Shown here in pieces: positions 32,497 to 42,682 of a DNA stretch of 64,000 nucleotides. The DNA comes from Aquariibacter albus. GTDB lineage: Bacteria > Pseudomonadota > Gammaproteobacteria > Burkholderiales > Burkholderiaceae_C. The translations under genes were made by a program, and so were the position numbers. The stretch is taken from positions 1,116,001 to 1,180,000 of the forward strand of contig NZ_JACIVI010000001.1 in NCBI RefSeq assembly GCF_014145335.1. The letters run 5' to 3'. Each line of letters starts with the position of its first letter. Positions within the stretch are counted from its first letter, which is position 1. The notes below the pieces were generated by a model. That model saw only the letters and a list, made by a program, of their open reading frames with translations. It was not told the DNA's origin and did no database searches.

Positions 32497-33888
32497 CTAG
32501 GCGAGGCCGTCTTCCGCCGGACTGACACCCCCGGGCTGCCAGACCAGGCGCACGCGGGACTGGCCGGATCCGACCTGGCAGCGCGCGTCGAGACCCAGGC
32601 CGGGCACGAAAACCAGGGTTTCGCCAAGGAAGAACAGCGGCGCCTGGCGTGCCCAGACAGGCACGCCGGCAGCCTGGAACTGCTTCTTGAGCGCACGCGC
32701 CGGCCGGCCCGGGCCGGCCTGGAAGCGCTCCCCGCCCTGGCGGACACGGGCCTCCAGGCCGGGCAGCCAGTCGGGCGGCAGGCCCGGCTCGGGGCTGTCG
32801 AGCGGCAGGGGTTCGGCCCGCAGGCCGGCGGGCAGCGCGCCCGCCGCCGGCGAAGGGGCGACCCCGCCGCCGCCCTCGGCCGCGGCATCGAACCAGCGCA
32901 GCAGGCCGCGGTAGCGCCGCAGCTGGCCGCCCGGCCAAGGCCAGGCCGCCGGTCCCCGGCCGGCCGTGAGGGCCTGCCAGAGCGACTCGAAACGGTCGGC
33001 CGGCACGGGGCGAGCGCTGTGCCGCTCGATCCAGTGGCGCAGCAGCAGGCGCGCGCGCGCGGGGGGATGGACCCGCAGGGCATCGAGCGGCAGGGCCGTG
33101 GCGGCGGCCGGCCCGAGCGCCCCCAGATCGGCCTCGGCCAGGGCGCGCAGGTTCTCGGCCGCCTCGGCCGCATGGCGGGCCAGGCGCAGCAGCGCCGGTC
33201 CGGCCTGGGGAAAGCTGTGCTCCAGCGCAGGCCACACGGCCTGACGCAGACGGTTGCGGGCATGGACCGGCTGGGCATTGCTCGGATCCTCGATCCAGCG
33301 CAGGCGGTGGCGGCGCAGGTAGGCCTCGATCGCGCGGCGCGGCTGCTCCCGCCAGGGTCGGGCCCAGCACAGGCCCTCGCGCAGCTGCCGGGCCGGCATC
33401 GCGGCCAGGCCGGCCGGACCGGCGCCGCGCAGCGCCTGCAGCAGCACGGTCTCGGCCTGGTCGCCCGCGTGGTGGGCCAGCAGCAGCAGATCGACGCCGG
33501 CCTCGCGCGCCATGGCGGCGAGCGCGGCACGGCGGCCCTCGCGGGCCCAGGCTTCGACGCTGTCGCCCGGCCCGGGTCGGCCGCTCAGGCGCCGGCTGGC
33601 AAAGCGCAGCGGCGCGCCGGCCCGTGCCCAGCGCGCCGCCTGGGCTGCGCAGCGGCGGGCCCAGTCGGCCGAGGCGGGCTGCAGGCCATGGTCGACGTGG
33701 AAGGCATGCACCTGCAGACCCAGGGCCCGCGCCACGCGCAGGCTGGCATGCAGCAGGGCCGTGGAGTCGCGGCCGCCGCTCCAGGCGACGGCGAATGCCG
33801 GCGGCACGGCCGCGCCGCGGGGACCCGGCGCCGCCGCCGCGGGACGGTCGGGCTCATGGTCCGGCATCACGGCCTGGCCGCGGGGCAT
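32497..33888 (-). CDS. tilS: tRNA(Ile)-lysidine synthase
   Basis: Cytoplasmic enzyme that makes lysidine at C34 of tRNA-Ile(CAU), which changes its codon reading from AUG to AUA. It is 463 residues. The ATP pyrophosphatase P-loop SGGRDST is at residues 37-43, followed by AFHVDHGLQ and LAHHAGDQAET, both typical of TilS. The C-terminal substrate-binding domain includes RARALKKQFQAAGVPVWAR-like residues that match the TilS C-domain. The N-terminal 30 residues are variable, so the exact start (33888 or the ATG at 33867) is uncertain. It lies between accA and lysC, an order known from beta-proteobacteria. Confidence 0.93.
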   Translation of the reverse strand: MPRGQAVMPDHEPDRPAAAAPGPRGAAVPPAFAVAWSGGRDSTALLHASLRVARALGLQVHAFHVDHGLQPASADWARRCAAQAARWARAGAPLRFASRRLSGRPGPGDSVEAWAREGRRAALAAMAREAGVDLLLLAHHAGDQAETVLLQALRGAGPAGLAAMPARQLREGLCWARPWREQPRRAIEAYLRRHRLRWIEDPSNAQPVHARNRLRQAVWPALEHSFPQAGPALLRLARHAAEAAENLRALAEADLGALGPAAATALPLDALRVHPPARARLLLRHWIERHSARPVPADRFESLWQALTAGRGPAAWPWPGGQLRRYRGLLRWFDAAAEGGGGVAPSPAAGALPAGLRAEPLPLDSPEPGLPPDWLPGLEARVRQGGERFQAGPGRPARALKKQFQAAGVPVWARQAPLFFLGETLVFVPGLGLDARCQVGSGQSRVRLVWQPGGVSPAEDGLA

Positions 33889-33928
33889 GGGAGGCCACCC
33901 GGGTCGGCCGCCGGGGCGGGCCGGCGGC

Positions 33929-34900
33929 TCAGCGGGCCTTGGTGTCGCTGAAGCGGCCGAGGCCCTTGAGGCGCTCGTAGCGGCGCGCCAGGCGCTCGCG
34001 GGCCGAGAGGTCGTCGATCTGGCGCAGGCTGTCGGCCAGCGCGCGCTTCAGGTAGACGGCCATCTGCTTGGTGTCGCGGTGCGCACCACCGACCGGCTCG
34101 TTGACGATCTTGTCGACCAGGCCCAGGGCCTTCAGGCGATGGGCGGTGATGCCCATGGCCTCGGCCGCATCGCTGGCGCGCTCGGCCGTCTTCCACAGGA
34201 TGGAGGCGCAGCCCTCCGGCGAGATCACCGAATAGACCGAGAACTGCAGCATCAGCACCTGATCGCCGACGCCGATGGCCAGGGCGCCGCCCGAGCCCCC
34301 CTCGCCGATGATGGTGGCGATGATCGGCACCTCCAGCTGCGCCATCTCGAAGATGTTGCGGCCGATGGCCTCGGACTGGCCGCGCTCCTCGGCGCCGATG
34401 CCGGGGTAGGCGCCGGGCGTGTCGATGAAGGTGAAGACGGGCAGGCCGAACTTCTCGGCCAGCTTCATCAGGCGCAGGGCCTTGCGGTAGCCCTCGGGCC
34501 GGCTCATGCCGAAGTTGCGCGCGGCACGTTCCTTGGTGTCGCGGCCCTTCTGGTGGCCGATGACCATGCAGGCCTGGCCATTGAAACGCGCGAGGCCGCC
34601 GACGATGGACTGATCGTCGGCGAAGTGGCGATCGCCGTGCAGCTCCTGGAAGTCGGTGAAGATCTCCGTCACGTAGTCGAGCGTGTAGGGACGCTGCGGA
34701 TGACGGGCGATCTGCGTGACCTGCCAGGGCGTCAGGTTGGCGTAGATGTCCTTGGTGAGCTGCAGGCTCTTCTTGCCGAGGCGGTCGATCTCCTCGGAAA
34801 TGTCCACGGCGGACTCGCTCTGCACGTAGCGCAGCTCGTTGATCTTGTTCTCGAGCTCGGCGATCGGCTGCTCGAACTCCAGGAAGTGCTTCTTGCTCAT
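33929..34900 (-). CDS. accA: Acetyl-CoA carboxylase carboxyltransferase subunit alpha
   Basis: Alpha subunit of the carboxyltransferase that makes malonyl-CoA for fatty acid synthesis. Its 323 residues are the family length. Key segments are [15 protein letters not shown] at the start, [14 protein letters not shown], the oxyanion-hole region [19 protein letters not shown] and [19 protein letters not shown]. The ATG at 34900 matches the conserved N-terminus [10 protein letters not shown]; the frame is open a further 25 codons upstream without homology. It is likely co-transcribed with the glycosylase gene upstream and tilS downstream (40-base gap). Confidence 0.97.
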   Translation of the reverse strand: MSKKHFLEFEQPIAELENKINELRYVQSESAVDISEEIDRLGKKSLQLTKDIYANLTPWQVTQIARHPQRPYTLDYVTEIFTDFQELHGDRHFADDQSIVGGLARFNGQACMVIGHQKGRDTKERAARNFGMSRPEGYRKALRLMKLAEKFGLPVFTFIDTPGAYPGIGAEERGQSEAIGRNIFEMAQLEVPIIATIIGEGGSGGALAIGVGDQVLMLQFSVYSVISPEGCASILWKTAERASDAAEAMGITAHRLKALGLVDKIVNEPVGGAHRDTKQMAVYLKRALADSLRQIDDLSARERLARRYERLKGLGRFSDTKAR

Positions 34901-35018
34901 GCGCGGGGATCCTTGTCGGTCGGCGCGGATCGGGCGGTGCGGGGCCGCCCGGTCGATGGGCCCGCATTCTCGCAAAAGCGGGGCCCCCGAAAAACGCCTG
35001 CGGCCGGGGCCGCGGGGC

Positions 35019-35747
35019 TCAGTAGTCGCTGGGCAGCGGGTCGAGGCTGCGCCACAGGTACCAGGTGGCCACGGAGCGGTAGGGCGCCCAGGCCTCGCCG
35101 ACTTCGCGGGCCTCGGCGCGCGACACCGGCTCGCCGCTGAAGTAGTTGCGGCTGATGCCCTTGATCAGGCCGACATCGTCGAGCGGGAGCACGTTCGGCC
35201 GCAGCAGGTGGAAGATGAGGAACATCTCGGCCGTCCAGCGGCCGATGCCGCGAATGGCAACCAGCTCCTCGATGATGGCCTCGTCGTCCATGCCGGCCCA
35301 GGCCTCCACATGCACGCTGCCGGCCGCGAAGTGCGCAGCCAGGTCGCGCAGGTACTCGACCTTGCGGGTGGACAGGCCGGCGCCGCGCAGACCCTCGACC
35401 GGCAGGTCGAGCAGCTGGGCGGGCAGCAGCGGCGGGCGCTCGCCGACCGGCGGTGGGGCGTCAGGTGCATCGCCGAAGGTCACGGCGTTCAGCCGCAGCC
35501 AGACCGACTGGGCGGCCTTGACCGAGATCTGCTGGCCGACGATCGAGCGTGCCAGGGTGGTGAAGGCGTCCCCCCGGCTCTGCAGGCGGGCGGCGCCGAA
35601 CTGCGGGATGAGCTTCTTCAGCACGCGGTCGCGGCGCGCCAGGTGCTTGCAGGCCTCGTCCCAGTACGGCGGGGTCATGCCCGGCTGGTCGAGGTCGGCC
35701 GTCGGCACGGGGGCCGGCGGGGGGACGGGGCGCAGCGGCGGCACCAC
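35019..35747 (-). CDS. DNA-3-methyladenine glycosylase II (AlkA-like, HhH-GPD)
   Basis: Base-excision repair glycosylase that removes alkylated bases. The 242-residue protein has the HhH-GPD fold: [20 protein letters not shown], then the hairpin [19 protein letters not shown] and the catalytic Asp in [13 protein letters not shown]. It lacks the N-terminal AlkA domain of E. coli and matches the shorter bacterial form. The frame opens with GTG at 35747, 15 bases after the cysS stop; the ATG at 35678 ([13 protein letters not shown]) is an alternative that would begin at the conserved part. Confidence 0.9.
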   Translation of the reverse strand: MVPPLRPVPPPAPVPTADLDQPGMTPPYWDEACKHLARRDRVLKKLIPQFGAARLQSRGDAFTTLARSIVGQQISVKAAQSVWLRLNAVTFGDAPDAPPPVGERPPLLPAQLLDLPVEGLRGAGLSTRKVEYLRDLAAHFAAGSVHVEAWAGMDDEAIIEELVAIRGIGRWTAEMFLIFHLLRPNVLPLDDVGLIKGISRNYFSGEPVSRAEAREVGEAWAPYRSVATWYLWRSLDPLPSDY

Positions 35748-35762
35748 GGTCGACCCGGGGCC

Positions 35763-37175
35763 TCAGGCCCGCACCCAGGTCGTGCCCTGGGCGCTGTCCT
35801 TGAGCACGATGCCGCGGGCCGTCAGTTCGGCACGGATGCGGTCGGCCGCGGCGAAGTCGCGCGCGGCCTTGGCCGCCGCCCGGGCGGCGATCAGGGCTTC
35901 GATGGCCTCGCCCTCGCCCTCGGCGTCGTCCGACGCCCCGGCCGCCCCGCCCTGCAGCCAGGCCTGCGGTGCCTGCTGCAGCAGACCCAGGGTGCCGGCC
36001 AGGGCCTTGAGCAGGCCGGCCACGGCGGGTGACTTGCTGCGATTGAGCTCGGCGACCAGCTCGAAGAGCACCGCCACGGCGACCGGGGTGTTGAAGTCCT
36101 CGTCCATCGCCGCCTTGAAGCGGGCTGCATGGGGATCGGCCCAGTCGATGGCCGCGGGCGTGTCCACGGCCGGAGCTTCGGCCAGCGCGGTGTAGAGCCG
36201 CTTCAGGCCGGCGCGGGCATCGTCGAGACCGGCATCGCTGTAGTTGAAGGGGCTGCGGTAGTGCACGCGCAGCATGAAGAAGCGGATCGTCTCGCCGTCG
36301 TAGTGCCGCAGCACGTCGCGGATGGTGAAGAAGTTGCCCAGGCTCTTGGACATCTTCTCGTTGTCGACATTGAGGAAGCCGCTGTGCATCCACAGCCCGA
36401 CGAAGCTGCGCCCGCTGCCGAGGTGGAAGGCCCCGTCGCTCTGTGCGATCTCGTTCTCGTGGTGCGGGAACTGCAGGTCCAGGCCCCCACCATGCAGATC
36501 GAACTGCTCGCCGAGCAGGGCGCAGCCCATGGCCGAGCACTCGATGTGCCAGCCCGGCCGGCCCGGGCCCCAGGGCGAGTCGTACTTGACCTCCTCGGGC
36601 TCCTCGGGCTTGGCGGCCTTCCAGAGCACGAAGTCCAGCGGATCGTCCTTGCCGTCGGCCACGGCGACGCGCTCGCCGGCACGCAGCTGGTCGAGCGACT
36701 TGCCCGAGAGGCGGCCGTAACCGGGGAACTTGCGGACCGCGTAGTTCACGTCGCCGCGACCGTCGGCATAGGCCAGACCGTGGCGTTCGAGCTTGCCGAT
36801 CAGGTCGAGCATCTGCGGCACGAAGTCGGTCGCGCGCGGCTCCTGGTCGGGGCGCTGCAGGCCGATGGCATCGAAGTCCGCATGCATGGCCGCGATCATC
36901 TGCTCGGTCAGCGCACGCACGCTGAGGCCGCGCTCGACGGCGCGCTTGATGATCTTGTCGTCGATGTCCGTGATGTTGCGGACGTAGCTCACGCGCAGGC
37001 CGCTGGCCTTGAACCAGCGCTGGACCACGTCGAAGACGGTCATCGTCCGCGCATGGCCGACGTGGCAGAGGTCGTAGACCGTGATGCCGCAGACGTACAT
37101 CCGCACATGACCCGCCTCCAGGGGCACGAAGGCTTCGAGGCGGCGGCTCAGGGAGTTGTGGATGCGCAGGCTCAT
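35763..37175 (-). CDS. cysS: Cysteinyl-tRNA synthetase
   Basis: Class I aminoacyl-tRNA synthetase, 470 residues. The HIGH-type motif appears as CHVGHARTM, the zinc Cys as YVCGITVYD, with further ligands [10 protein letters not shown] and [10 protein letters not shown], and the KMSKS loop is EKMSKSLGN. The C-terminal anticodon-binding helices are present, with an Ala-rich acidic insertion (about residues 410-430). A possible promoter lies at 37335-37340, giving a leader of about 150 bases. It is divergent from the cyclophilin genes. Confidence 0.97.
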   Translation of the reverse strand: MSLRIHNSLSRRLEAFVPLEAGHVRMYVCGITVYDLCHVGHARTMTVFDVVQRWFKASGLRVSYVRNITDIDDKIIKRAVERGLSVRALTEQMIAAMHADFDAIGLQRPDQEPRATDFVPQMLDLIGKLERHGLAYADGRGDVNYAVRKFPGYGRLSGKSLDQLRAGERVAVADGKDDPLDFVLWKAAKPEEPEEVKYDSPWGPGRPGWHIECSAMGCALLGEQFDLHGGGLDLQFPHHENEIAQSDGAFHLGSGRSFVGLWMHSGFLNVDNEKMSKSLGNFFTIRDVLRHYDGETIRFFMLRVHYRSPFNYSDAGLDDARAGLKRLYTALAEAPAVDTPAAIDWADPHAARFKAAMDEDFNTPVAVAVLFELVAELNRSKSPAVAGLLKALAGTLGLLQQAPQAWLQGGAAGASDDAEGEGEAIEALIAARAAAKAARDFAAADRIRAELTARGIVLKDSAQGTTWVRA

Positions 37176-37334
37176 GGGCAGACACCGCAGCGGACCCTGC
37201 GGGTCAAGACGGGCGGACGGAGGCGGGGGGGCAGATGACAAAGGCCGCATGCGGTCGGGCGGCGGGGCCCGGCCGGGCATGCGGCCCGGTGCGCCCATCA
37301 CGCGACCGGGGCAGCCGGGCGATGGAGCGATTTC

Positions 37335-37340
37335 AGTATA
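37335..37340 (-). promoter_or_regulatory. Candidate -10 box for cysS
   Basis: The minus-strand hexamer TATACT matches the sigma-70 -10 consensus at five of six positions and is in the divergent spacer. The -35 region is weak. Confidence 0.45.
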
Positions 37341-37472
37341 GCCAGCGAGACCCGCAGGGGAAGCCAGCGGCCGGCAGGGGGTGGGCCCCACGTCGGCGTG
37401 GCCCTTCCTGACTGCGGGAGAATCCGCGGCTGCCGCCCGCATCGGGCGCTTTCCCTGACGCCGAGGAACGAC

Positions 37473-38084
37473 ATGCATCCTTCTTCCCTGCCGCCCCGGC
37501 CGCTGCGCCGCCGGCATGCGATCCGCCTGGCCATGCTGCTGCCGCTGCTGACCGGCCTGGGCGCGGCCGTCGCCGCCGAGCCGGCCGACACCAAGGTGCG
37601 GCTGAGCACCTCGATGGGCGACATCGTGATCCAGCTGGAACCGGCCAAGGCGCCGAAGACAGTCGAGAACTTCCTGCAGTACGTGAAGGACGGCCACTAC
37701 AGCGGCACCGTTTTCCACCGCGTGATCGACGGCTTCATGATCCAAGGCGGCGGCATGGACGCGAAGATGGCCGAGAAGCCGACCCGCGCGCCGATCCCGA
37801 TCGAGAGCGACAACGGCCTGGGCAACACCCGCGGCACCGTGGCCATGGCCCGCACGCCCGACCCCAATTCGGCCACCGCGCAGTTCTTCATCAACGTCGG
37901 GAACAACTTCTTCCTCGACAAGGCGAGTTCCCGGGACGGTTACGGCTACACCGTCTTCGGCAAGGTCGTCTCCGGCATGGAGGTCGTCGACCGCATCCGT
38001 GTCGTGCCGACCGGCAACAAGGGGCCGCACCAGAACGTGCCGCTGACCCCGATCGAAATCAAGAAAGCCACTTTGGAGCGCTGA
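37473..38084 (+). CDS. ppiA: Exported cyclophilin-type peptidyl-prolyl isomerase
   Basis: A 203-residue PpiA-like rotamase. The N-terminus has Arg-rich residues, a hydrophobic core ([19 protein letters not shown]) and a signal-peptidase site before EPADTKV, so it acts in the periplasm on folding outer-membrane and secreted proteins. The cyclophilin core has [14 protein letters not shown] and [18 protein letters not shown] with the catalytic Arg/Phe/Gln residues. GAGGAA lies upstream of the ATG at 37473. The cytoplasmic homologue follows after three bases, so the pair arose by tandem duplication. Confidence 0.92.
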   Translation: MHPSSLPPRPLRRRHAIRLAMLLPLLTGLGAAVAAEPADTKVRLSTSMGDIVIQLEPAKAPKTVENFLQYVKDGHYSGTVFHRVIDGFMIQGGGMDAKMAEKPTRAPIPIESDNGLGNTRGTVAMARTPDPNSATAQFFINVGNNFFLDKASSRDGYGYTVFGKVVSGMEVVDRIRVVPTGNKGPHQNVPLTPIEIKKATLER

Positions 38085-38087
38085 ACC

Positions 38088-38588
38088 ATGTCCACCCAGG
38101 TCGAACTGCACACCTCCGCCGGTCTGATCCGGCTTGAACTCGATGCCGAGCGCGCGCCCAAGACGGTCGCGAACTTCGTGCAGTACGTGAAGGACGGCCA
38201 GTACGACGGCGTCGTCTTCCACCGCGTGATCAAGGGCTTCATGATCCAGGGCGGCGGCATGGATGCCGCCATGAAGGAAAAGCCCACCCGCGGCCCGATC
38301 CCCAACGAAGCCAACAACGGCCTGAAGAACGACAAGTACACGGTGGCCATGGCCCGCACCAGCGACCCGCACTCGGCCAGCGCGCAGTTCTTCATCAATG
38401 CGGCCGACAACGGCTTCCTCAACCACAGCTCGCCGACGCCCAGCGGCTGGGGCTATGCCGTCTTCGGCAAGGTGGTGGCCGGCACGGAGGTGGTCGATGC
38501 CATCGAGAAGGTCCGCACCGGCCGCAAGGGCTTCCACGACGACGTGCCGCTCGAGGCGGTGGTGATCGAGCGCGCCGTCGCGCTCTGA
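38088..38588 (+). CDS. ppiB: Cytoplasmic cyclophilin-type peptidyl-prolyl isomerase
   Basis: A 166-residue PpiB with no signal peptide, so it is the cytoplasmic isomerase. The core motifs [19 protein letters not shown] and [17 protein letters not shown] are the same as in the exported paralogue, including the catalytic Arg. It starts three bases after the ppiA stop, with the end of ppiA supplying the ribosome-binding region, and is followed by lpxH, as in many Burkholderiales. Confidence 0.95.
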   Translation: MSTQVELHTSAGLIRLELDAERAPKTVANFVQYVKDGQYDGVVFHRVIKGFMIQGGGMDAAMKEKPTRGPIPNEANNGLKNDKYTVAMARTSDPHSASAQFFINAADNGFLNHSSPTPSGWGYAVFGKVVAGTEVVDAIEKVRTGRKGFHDDVPLEAVVIERAVAL

Positions 38589-38605
38589 TCGGAAGGCCGC
38601 CGGCC

Positions 38606-39415
38606 ATGCCCTCCCCCGCCGCAGCCCCCCCGATGAGCCTGGCCCTGCCGCGCTTCTCGGAACTGTCGATGGAGGGGGTGTGGTCGACGGTGGACTTCGT
38701 CTCCGACCTGCACCTCGACGCCGACCATCCCGCGACCCTGGCCGCCCTGGCCAGCCATCTGCGGCACACGCCGGCCGACGCGGTGCTGATCCTCGGCGAC
38801 CTGTTCGAGGCCTGGGTCGGCGACGACGCCCGCCATGCGGGCTGGGAACGACGCATCGCCGACGTCCTGCAGCAAGCTTCGTCGCGCGTCGCGGTGGGCT
38901 TCATGGCGGGCAACCGCGATTTCCTCGTCGGCGCGGCCCTGGTGCGCGACTGCGGCCTGATCGCGCTGTCCGACCCCACCCTGCTCCACGCCTGCGGCCA
39001 GCGCCTGCTGCTGAGCCACGGCGATGCCCTCTGCCTGGAAGACCAGGCCTACCAGCGCTTCCGCCAGGAGGTGCGCCAGGATGCCTGGCGCGATCACTTC
39101 CTGGCCCGGCCGCTGGCCGAGCGCCGGGCGCTGGCCGCCCAGATGCGTGCGGCCAGCCGCGCCCGGCAGGCCGCCGGCCAGCCCGAGACCTGGGCCGACC
39201 TGGACGATGCCGCCACCGTGCAGTGGCTGCACGAGGCCGGGGTCGACACCCTCGTGCACGGCCACACCCACCGGCCCGGCGAGCACCGGCTGTCGCCGGG
39301 GCACCGCCGCATCGTGCTGAGCGACTGGGACTGCGACCACGCCCGGCCGCCGCGCGCCGAGGTGCTGCGCCTGAACGCGAGCGGCTTCCGGCGCCTGCCG
39401 CCGGACCACGCATGA
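38606..39415 (+). CDS. lpxH: UDP-2,3-diacylglucosamine diphosphatase
   Basis: Mn-dependent phosphoesterase (269 residues) that makes lipid X in lipid A synthesis, at the inner face of the inner membrane. All metal-binding blocks are present in order: [30 protein letters not shown] and HGHTHRP. The first 28 residues are not conserved, and an in-frame ATG at 38633 is an alternative start. The stop overlaps the mtfA start (ATGA). A second, distant LpxH-like enzyme is 2.3 kb further on. Confidence 0.95.
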   Translation: MPSPAAAPPMSLALPRFSELSMEGVWSTVDFVSDLHLDADHPATLAALASHLRHTPADAVLILGDLFEAWVGDDARHAGWERRIADVLQQASSRVAVGFMAGNRDFLVGAALVRDCGLIALSDPTLLHACGQRLLLSHGDALCLEDQAYQRFRQEVRQDAWRDHFLARPLAERRALAAQMRAASRARQAAGQPETWADLDDAATVQWLHEAGVDTLVHGHTHRPGEHRLSPGHRRIVLSDWDCDHARPPRAEVLRLNASGFRRLPPDHA

Positions 39416-40188
39416 TCGGCTGGCTGCGGGCCCGCCGCGAGGCGCGCCTGCTGCGCGAACGGGCCATCCCCGACGCGCTCTGGGACGCCACGCTCGCGCA
39501 GTTCCCCTTCCTGCGGCTCGGACGGGCCGACGAAGCCACCCGCCTGCGCGAGCTGGCCACCCTCTTCCTGGCCGACAAGGAGTTCAGCGCGGCCGGCGGC
39601 CTGGTGCTGACCGATGCGATGGCCGTTGCCGTCGCGGCCCAGGCCTGCCTGCCGGTGCTGAACTTCGGGCTGGCCCCCTATGCCGGCTTCGTCGGCATCG
39701 TCATGCATCCCGCCGAAGTCACGGCGCGACGGGAGTGGACCGACGAGCACGGCATCGTCCACACCTGGGACGAGGTGCTGGCCGGCGAGGCCATGGAGGG
39801 CGGACCCGTCATGCTGTCCTGGCGTGATGTGGAAGCCGCCGGAACCGACGCCGAGGGCCGGCCCTACAACGTGGTGATCCACGAGTTCGTGCATGTGCTC
39901 GACATGGGCAACGGGGCCATCGACGGCCTGCCCGCCCTGCCCGATGCCGCCTCGCGGCGCCACTGGCGCCAGGTGCTGGAGGCCGGCCGCGCGCAGCTGC
40001 AGCGCGCGCTGGAGGCCGGGCGTCCCGGCGTGCTGGACCCCTATGGCGCCACCTCGGTCGAGGAATTCTTTCCGGTGGCGGCCGAGGCCTTCTTCCTCAA
40101 CCCCCTAGCTTTGCAGGACGAGGCGCCTTCGGTGCACGCGCTGCTGTCTCAGTATTTCCTCCGGGGTCGGAGCGCGGCGGCGGGCTGA
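39412..40188 (+). CDS. mtfA: MtfA-type M90 family zinc peptidase
   Basis: A 258-residue protein of the M90 (MtfA/DUF980) family. The zinc motif is HEFVHVLD with His157, Glu158 and His161, and the third ligand lies in the SVEEFFPVAAEAFF region. In E. coli MtfA binds the repressor Mlc and influences glucose PTS expression and acts as an aminopeptidase. Whether Mlc exists here is unknown. The ATG overlaps the stop of lpxH. The last residues are Arg/Ala-rich and unconserved. Confidence 0.9.
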   Translation: MIGWLRARREARLLRERAIPDALWDATLAQFPFLRLGRADEATRLRELATLFLADKEFSAAGGLVLTDAMAVAVAAQACLPVLNFGLAPYAGFVGIVMHPAEVTARREWTDEHGIVHTWDEVLAGEAMEGGPVMLSWRDVEAAGTDAEGRPYNVVIHEFVHVLDMGNGAIDGLPALPDAASRRHWRQVLEAGRAQLQRALEAGRPGVLDPYGATSVEEFFPVAAEAFFLNPLALQDEAPSVHALLSQYFLRGRSAAAG

Positions 40189-40368
40189 GCCTCCCGCTGG
40201 CGCACCAGCAGAAGGCGTGCGCACCAAGGCGGCGAGCGACACCCGGGCGACATCTGTGTCAGCCAGGAACAAATCCCTGAAAAAACAGCGCTTTTCCGCG
40301 GTCCACCAAGGGGGAACACCCTTGTCGCAGGGCTGCGACACGCCGCACCAAGACGGAGCCTCCTGGGC

Positions 40369-40396
40369 TTGGCTTACACGGACCCTGCGCTAAAGT
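40369..40396 (+). promoter_or_regulatory. Candidate sigma-70 promoter of the porin gene
   Basis: TTGGCT (40369-40374) and TAAAGT (40391-40396) are separated by 16 bases and sit about 60 bases before the porin start, suitable for a strongly expressed gene. Confidence 0.5.
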
Positions 40397-40457
40397 CATT
40401 TGGCGCTGGTTCATGCGAGCAGCCAGAGCAGTCTTACCCACTCGAGGAGAGAACCCA

Positions 40458-41579
40458 ATGAACAAGACCCTGATCGCCGCCGCCGCCCTGGCTTCGCTGG
40501 CGGGTGTCGCCCAAGCCCAGTCGGTCACCTTGTACGGCCGCGTCGACGTTGGCTTTGAATACGTCAGCAAGACCGCTACCGGCACCTTCAACGGTGCTCC
40601 CGACCAGCGTGCGGGCGCCCCGACCGACTCGGTCTCCAATCTGCAGAACGGCGGCATCCTGCCGAGCATCTGGGGCCTGCGTGGCAGCGAAGACCTGGGC
40701 AACGGCCTGAAGGCCGTGTTCAACCTGGAAAGCGACTTCGACGGTTCGACCGGCGGCGAGCGCTTCAGCGGCACCCTGCGCCTCTTCGGCCGTCAAGCCA
40801 ACGTCGGCCTGAGCGGCGGCTTTGGCACCGTGCTGCTGGGCCGTCAGTACAGCCCCGCCATCCTGGCCGATCTCGGCACCGAGCCGCGCGGCTTCAAGGA
40901 ATCGTTCTCGCTGCTGCTGCCCTACGCGCTGAGCCAGTCCCCGGCCGGCAACGGCACGACCGGCAACAACTTCCTGGGCATCTTCAACGGCAACATGGTG
41001 TCGTACACCGGCGCCTTCGGCCCCGTGACCCTGCGCGCCGGCTACGGCCTGGGTGAAGTCGCTGGCCAATCGTCGGCCGGCCGCACCATCGCCCTGGGCG
41101 CCACCTACACCGGCCCGGTCACCGTTTCGGGTTCGTACCAGTCCATCAAGGGCCTGCCGGCCGCCGCCAAGGACGCCGAGACCAAGCGCTACTCGCTGGG
41201 TGTCGCCGTGCCCGTGGGCGACCTGACCCTGAAGGCCTACTACTCGAACTCGGTGGGTGATAACGCCACCGGCACCGAAATTCAGGACCTGAGCAACATC
41301 GGTCTGGGCGTGAACTACGCCTGGGCTCCGGCGAACACCCTGACCGTGGCCTACTACCACGGCAAGGACAAGAAGTTCGCGGGCGGCAACGGCAAGACCA
41401 ACGACATCGTGATCAGCAACGATTACGCCCTGTCGAAGCGCACCACCTTCTACGCGCAGTACGTGCACGCCGACGTGGACGCCAACGCCAACCCCGCCGG
41501 CTCGATCGCGGCCGACCGCTTTCTGGTGGCTGGCGAGAAGACCTCGATCCTGAGCATCGGTCTGAAGCACGACTTCTGA
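40458..41579 (+). CDS. Gram-negative porin (beta-barrel, general diffusion)
   Basis: Outer-membrane trimeric porin of the Burkholderiales type (OmpC/Omp32-like), 373 residues. A clear signal peptide ends in AGVAQA, followed by QSVTLYGRVDVGFEY, the usual first strand. Internal repeats of alternating hydrophobic strands end in the C-terminal Phe (GLKHDF) needed for BAM insertion. The loop L3-like region has FGTVLLGRQYSPA. Third positions use more T and C, a sign of high expression, unlike neighbouring genes. A ribosome-binding GAGGAGAG precedes the ATG, and a strong terminator follows. Confidence 0.96.
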   Translation: MNKTLIAAAALASLAGVAQAQSVTLYGRVDVGFEYVSKTATGTFNGAPDQRAGAPTDSVSNLQNGGILPSIWGLRGSEDLGNGLKAVFNLESDFDGSTGGERFSGTLRLFGRQANVGLSGGFGTVLLGRQYSPAILADLGTEPRGFKESFSLLLPYALSQSPAGNGTTGNNFLGIFNGNMVSYTGAFGPVTLRAGYGLGEVAGQSSAGRTIALGATYTGPVTVSGSYQSIKGLPAAAKDAETKRYSLGVAVPVGDLTLKAYYSNSVGDNATGTEIQDLSNIGLGVNYAWAPANTLTVAYYHGKDKKFAGGNGKTNDIVISNDYALSKRTTFYAQYVHADVDANANPAGSIAADRFLVAGEKTSILSIGLKHDF

Positions 41580-41639
41580 TTCCGGCGATCCGGATCCGCA
41601 GCTGTCCCGGGCTCCGGCCCGGGCTGACGCAAGAAGCAA

Positions 41640-41663
41640 GGGCCGCGCAAGCGGCCCTTTTTT
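41640..41663 (+). terminator. Rho-independent terminator of the porin gene
   Basis: The 7-bp stem GGGCCGC / GCGGCCC with a GCAA tetraloop is followed by six Ts. Confidence 0.93.
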
Positions 41664-41741
41664 CATGGCGGCTGTGGCCTGCAGGCGCCAGGCCGGCGGC
41701 GACGTCGCAGGCCTGTCATCGAGCGCCGCAACCATGCGCGC

Positions 41742-42671
41742 ATGCTTCGCGCGCTGCTCACCGCCCCCTTTCGCCGCAGCGCGGACCGGCCGCCCGCCGC
41801 CGCACGGCGTTCGCCGCCGACCGCCTGGTTCGCCGGTGCGCTGCCCCCGCCGGATGCCGAGGGCAGCGGGCCCGAAGACGGCCCCCTGCGCGTGCGCACG
41901 GTGTGGATCTCGGACCTGCACCTGGGCACGCCGGGCTGCCAGTGGGCGGCCTTGCTCGACTTCCTCAAGACCGTCGAGTGCGACACGCTCTACCTGGTCG
42001 GCGACATCATCGACGGCTGGCAGCTGCAGCGCAGCTGGCACTGGCCGCAGGGCCACAACGACGTGGTGCAGAAGCTGCTGCGCAAGGCGCGCAAGGGCAC
42101 GCGGGTGGTCTTCGTGCCGGGCAACCACGACGAGTTCGCCCGCAAGTACCTGGGCCTGAATTTCGGCGGCATCGAGGTGGTGGACGAGGCCGTGCACCGC
42201 CTGGCCGATGGCCGGCGCCTGCTGGTCACGCATGGCGACCTCTTCGACGGCGTGATCCAGTGCGCGGCCTGGCTGGCGCACGTGGGCGACCGCGCCTACG
42301 AGCTGACGCTCAAGGTCAACCGCCACTTCAACCGCCTGCGCGCACGGCTGGGCCTGCCCTACTGGAGCTTGTCGAAGTACCTGAAGCTCAAGGTCAAGCG
42401 CGCGGTCAGCTTCATCGGCGACTTCGAGGAGGCCCTGGCCCGCGAGGCCCGACGCCGCGGCCTGCAGGGCGTGGTCTGCGGCCACATCCACCATGCCGAG
42501 CTGCGCGAGATCGATGGCGTGCTCTATGCCAACGATGGTGACTGGGTCGAGAGCCTGACGGCCCTGGTCGAGCACCCCGACGGCCGCCTGGAGATCCTGG
42601 ACTGGAGCGAGCGCGCCACCGCCGCCCGGCGCGCCGTGCGCCAGGCGGCCGCCGCGCCGGCCCTGCGCTGA
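41742..42671 (+). CDS. LpxH-like metallophosphoesterase
   Basis: A 309-residue calcineurin-like phosphoesterase of the group often called LpxH2 or UDP-2,3-diacylglucosamine diphosphatase-like. Metal motifs are [30 protein letters not shown] and CGHIHHA. It has a longer central cap domain than LpxH ([20 protein letters not shown]), and the first 45 residues are a Pro/Ala-rich extension. Because a true lpxH is nearby, its substrate may be different. It is followed after 11 bases by a glycosyltransferase, a pairing that suggests envelope glycolipid metabolism (inference). Confidence 0.85.
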   Translation: MLRALLTAPFRRSADRPPAAARRSPPTAWFAGALPPPDAEGSGPEDGPLRVRTVWISDLHLGTPGCQWAALLDFLKTVECDTLYLVGDIIDGWQLQRSWHWPQGHNDVVQKLLRKARKGTRVVFVPGNHDEFARKYLGLNFGGIEVVDEAVHRLADGRRLLVTHGDLFDGVIQCAAWLAHVGDRAYELTLKVNRHFNRLRARLGLPYWSLSKYLKLKVKRAVSFIGDFEEALAREARRRGLQGVVCGHIHHAELREIDGVLYANDGDWVESLTALVEHPDGRLEILDWSERATAARRAVRQAAAAPALR

Positions 42672-42682
42672 GGGCTGGCCGC

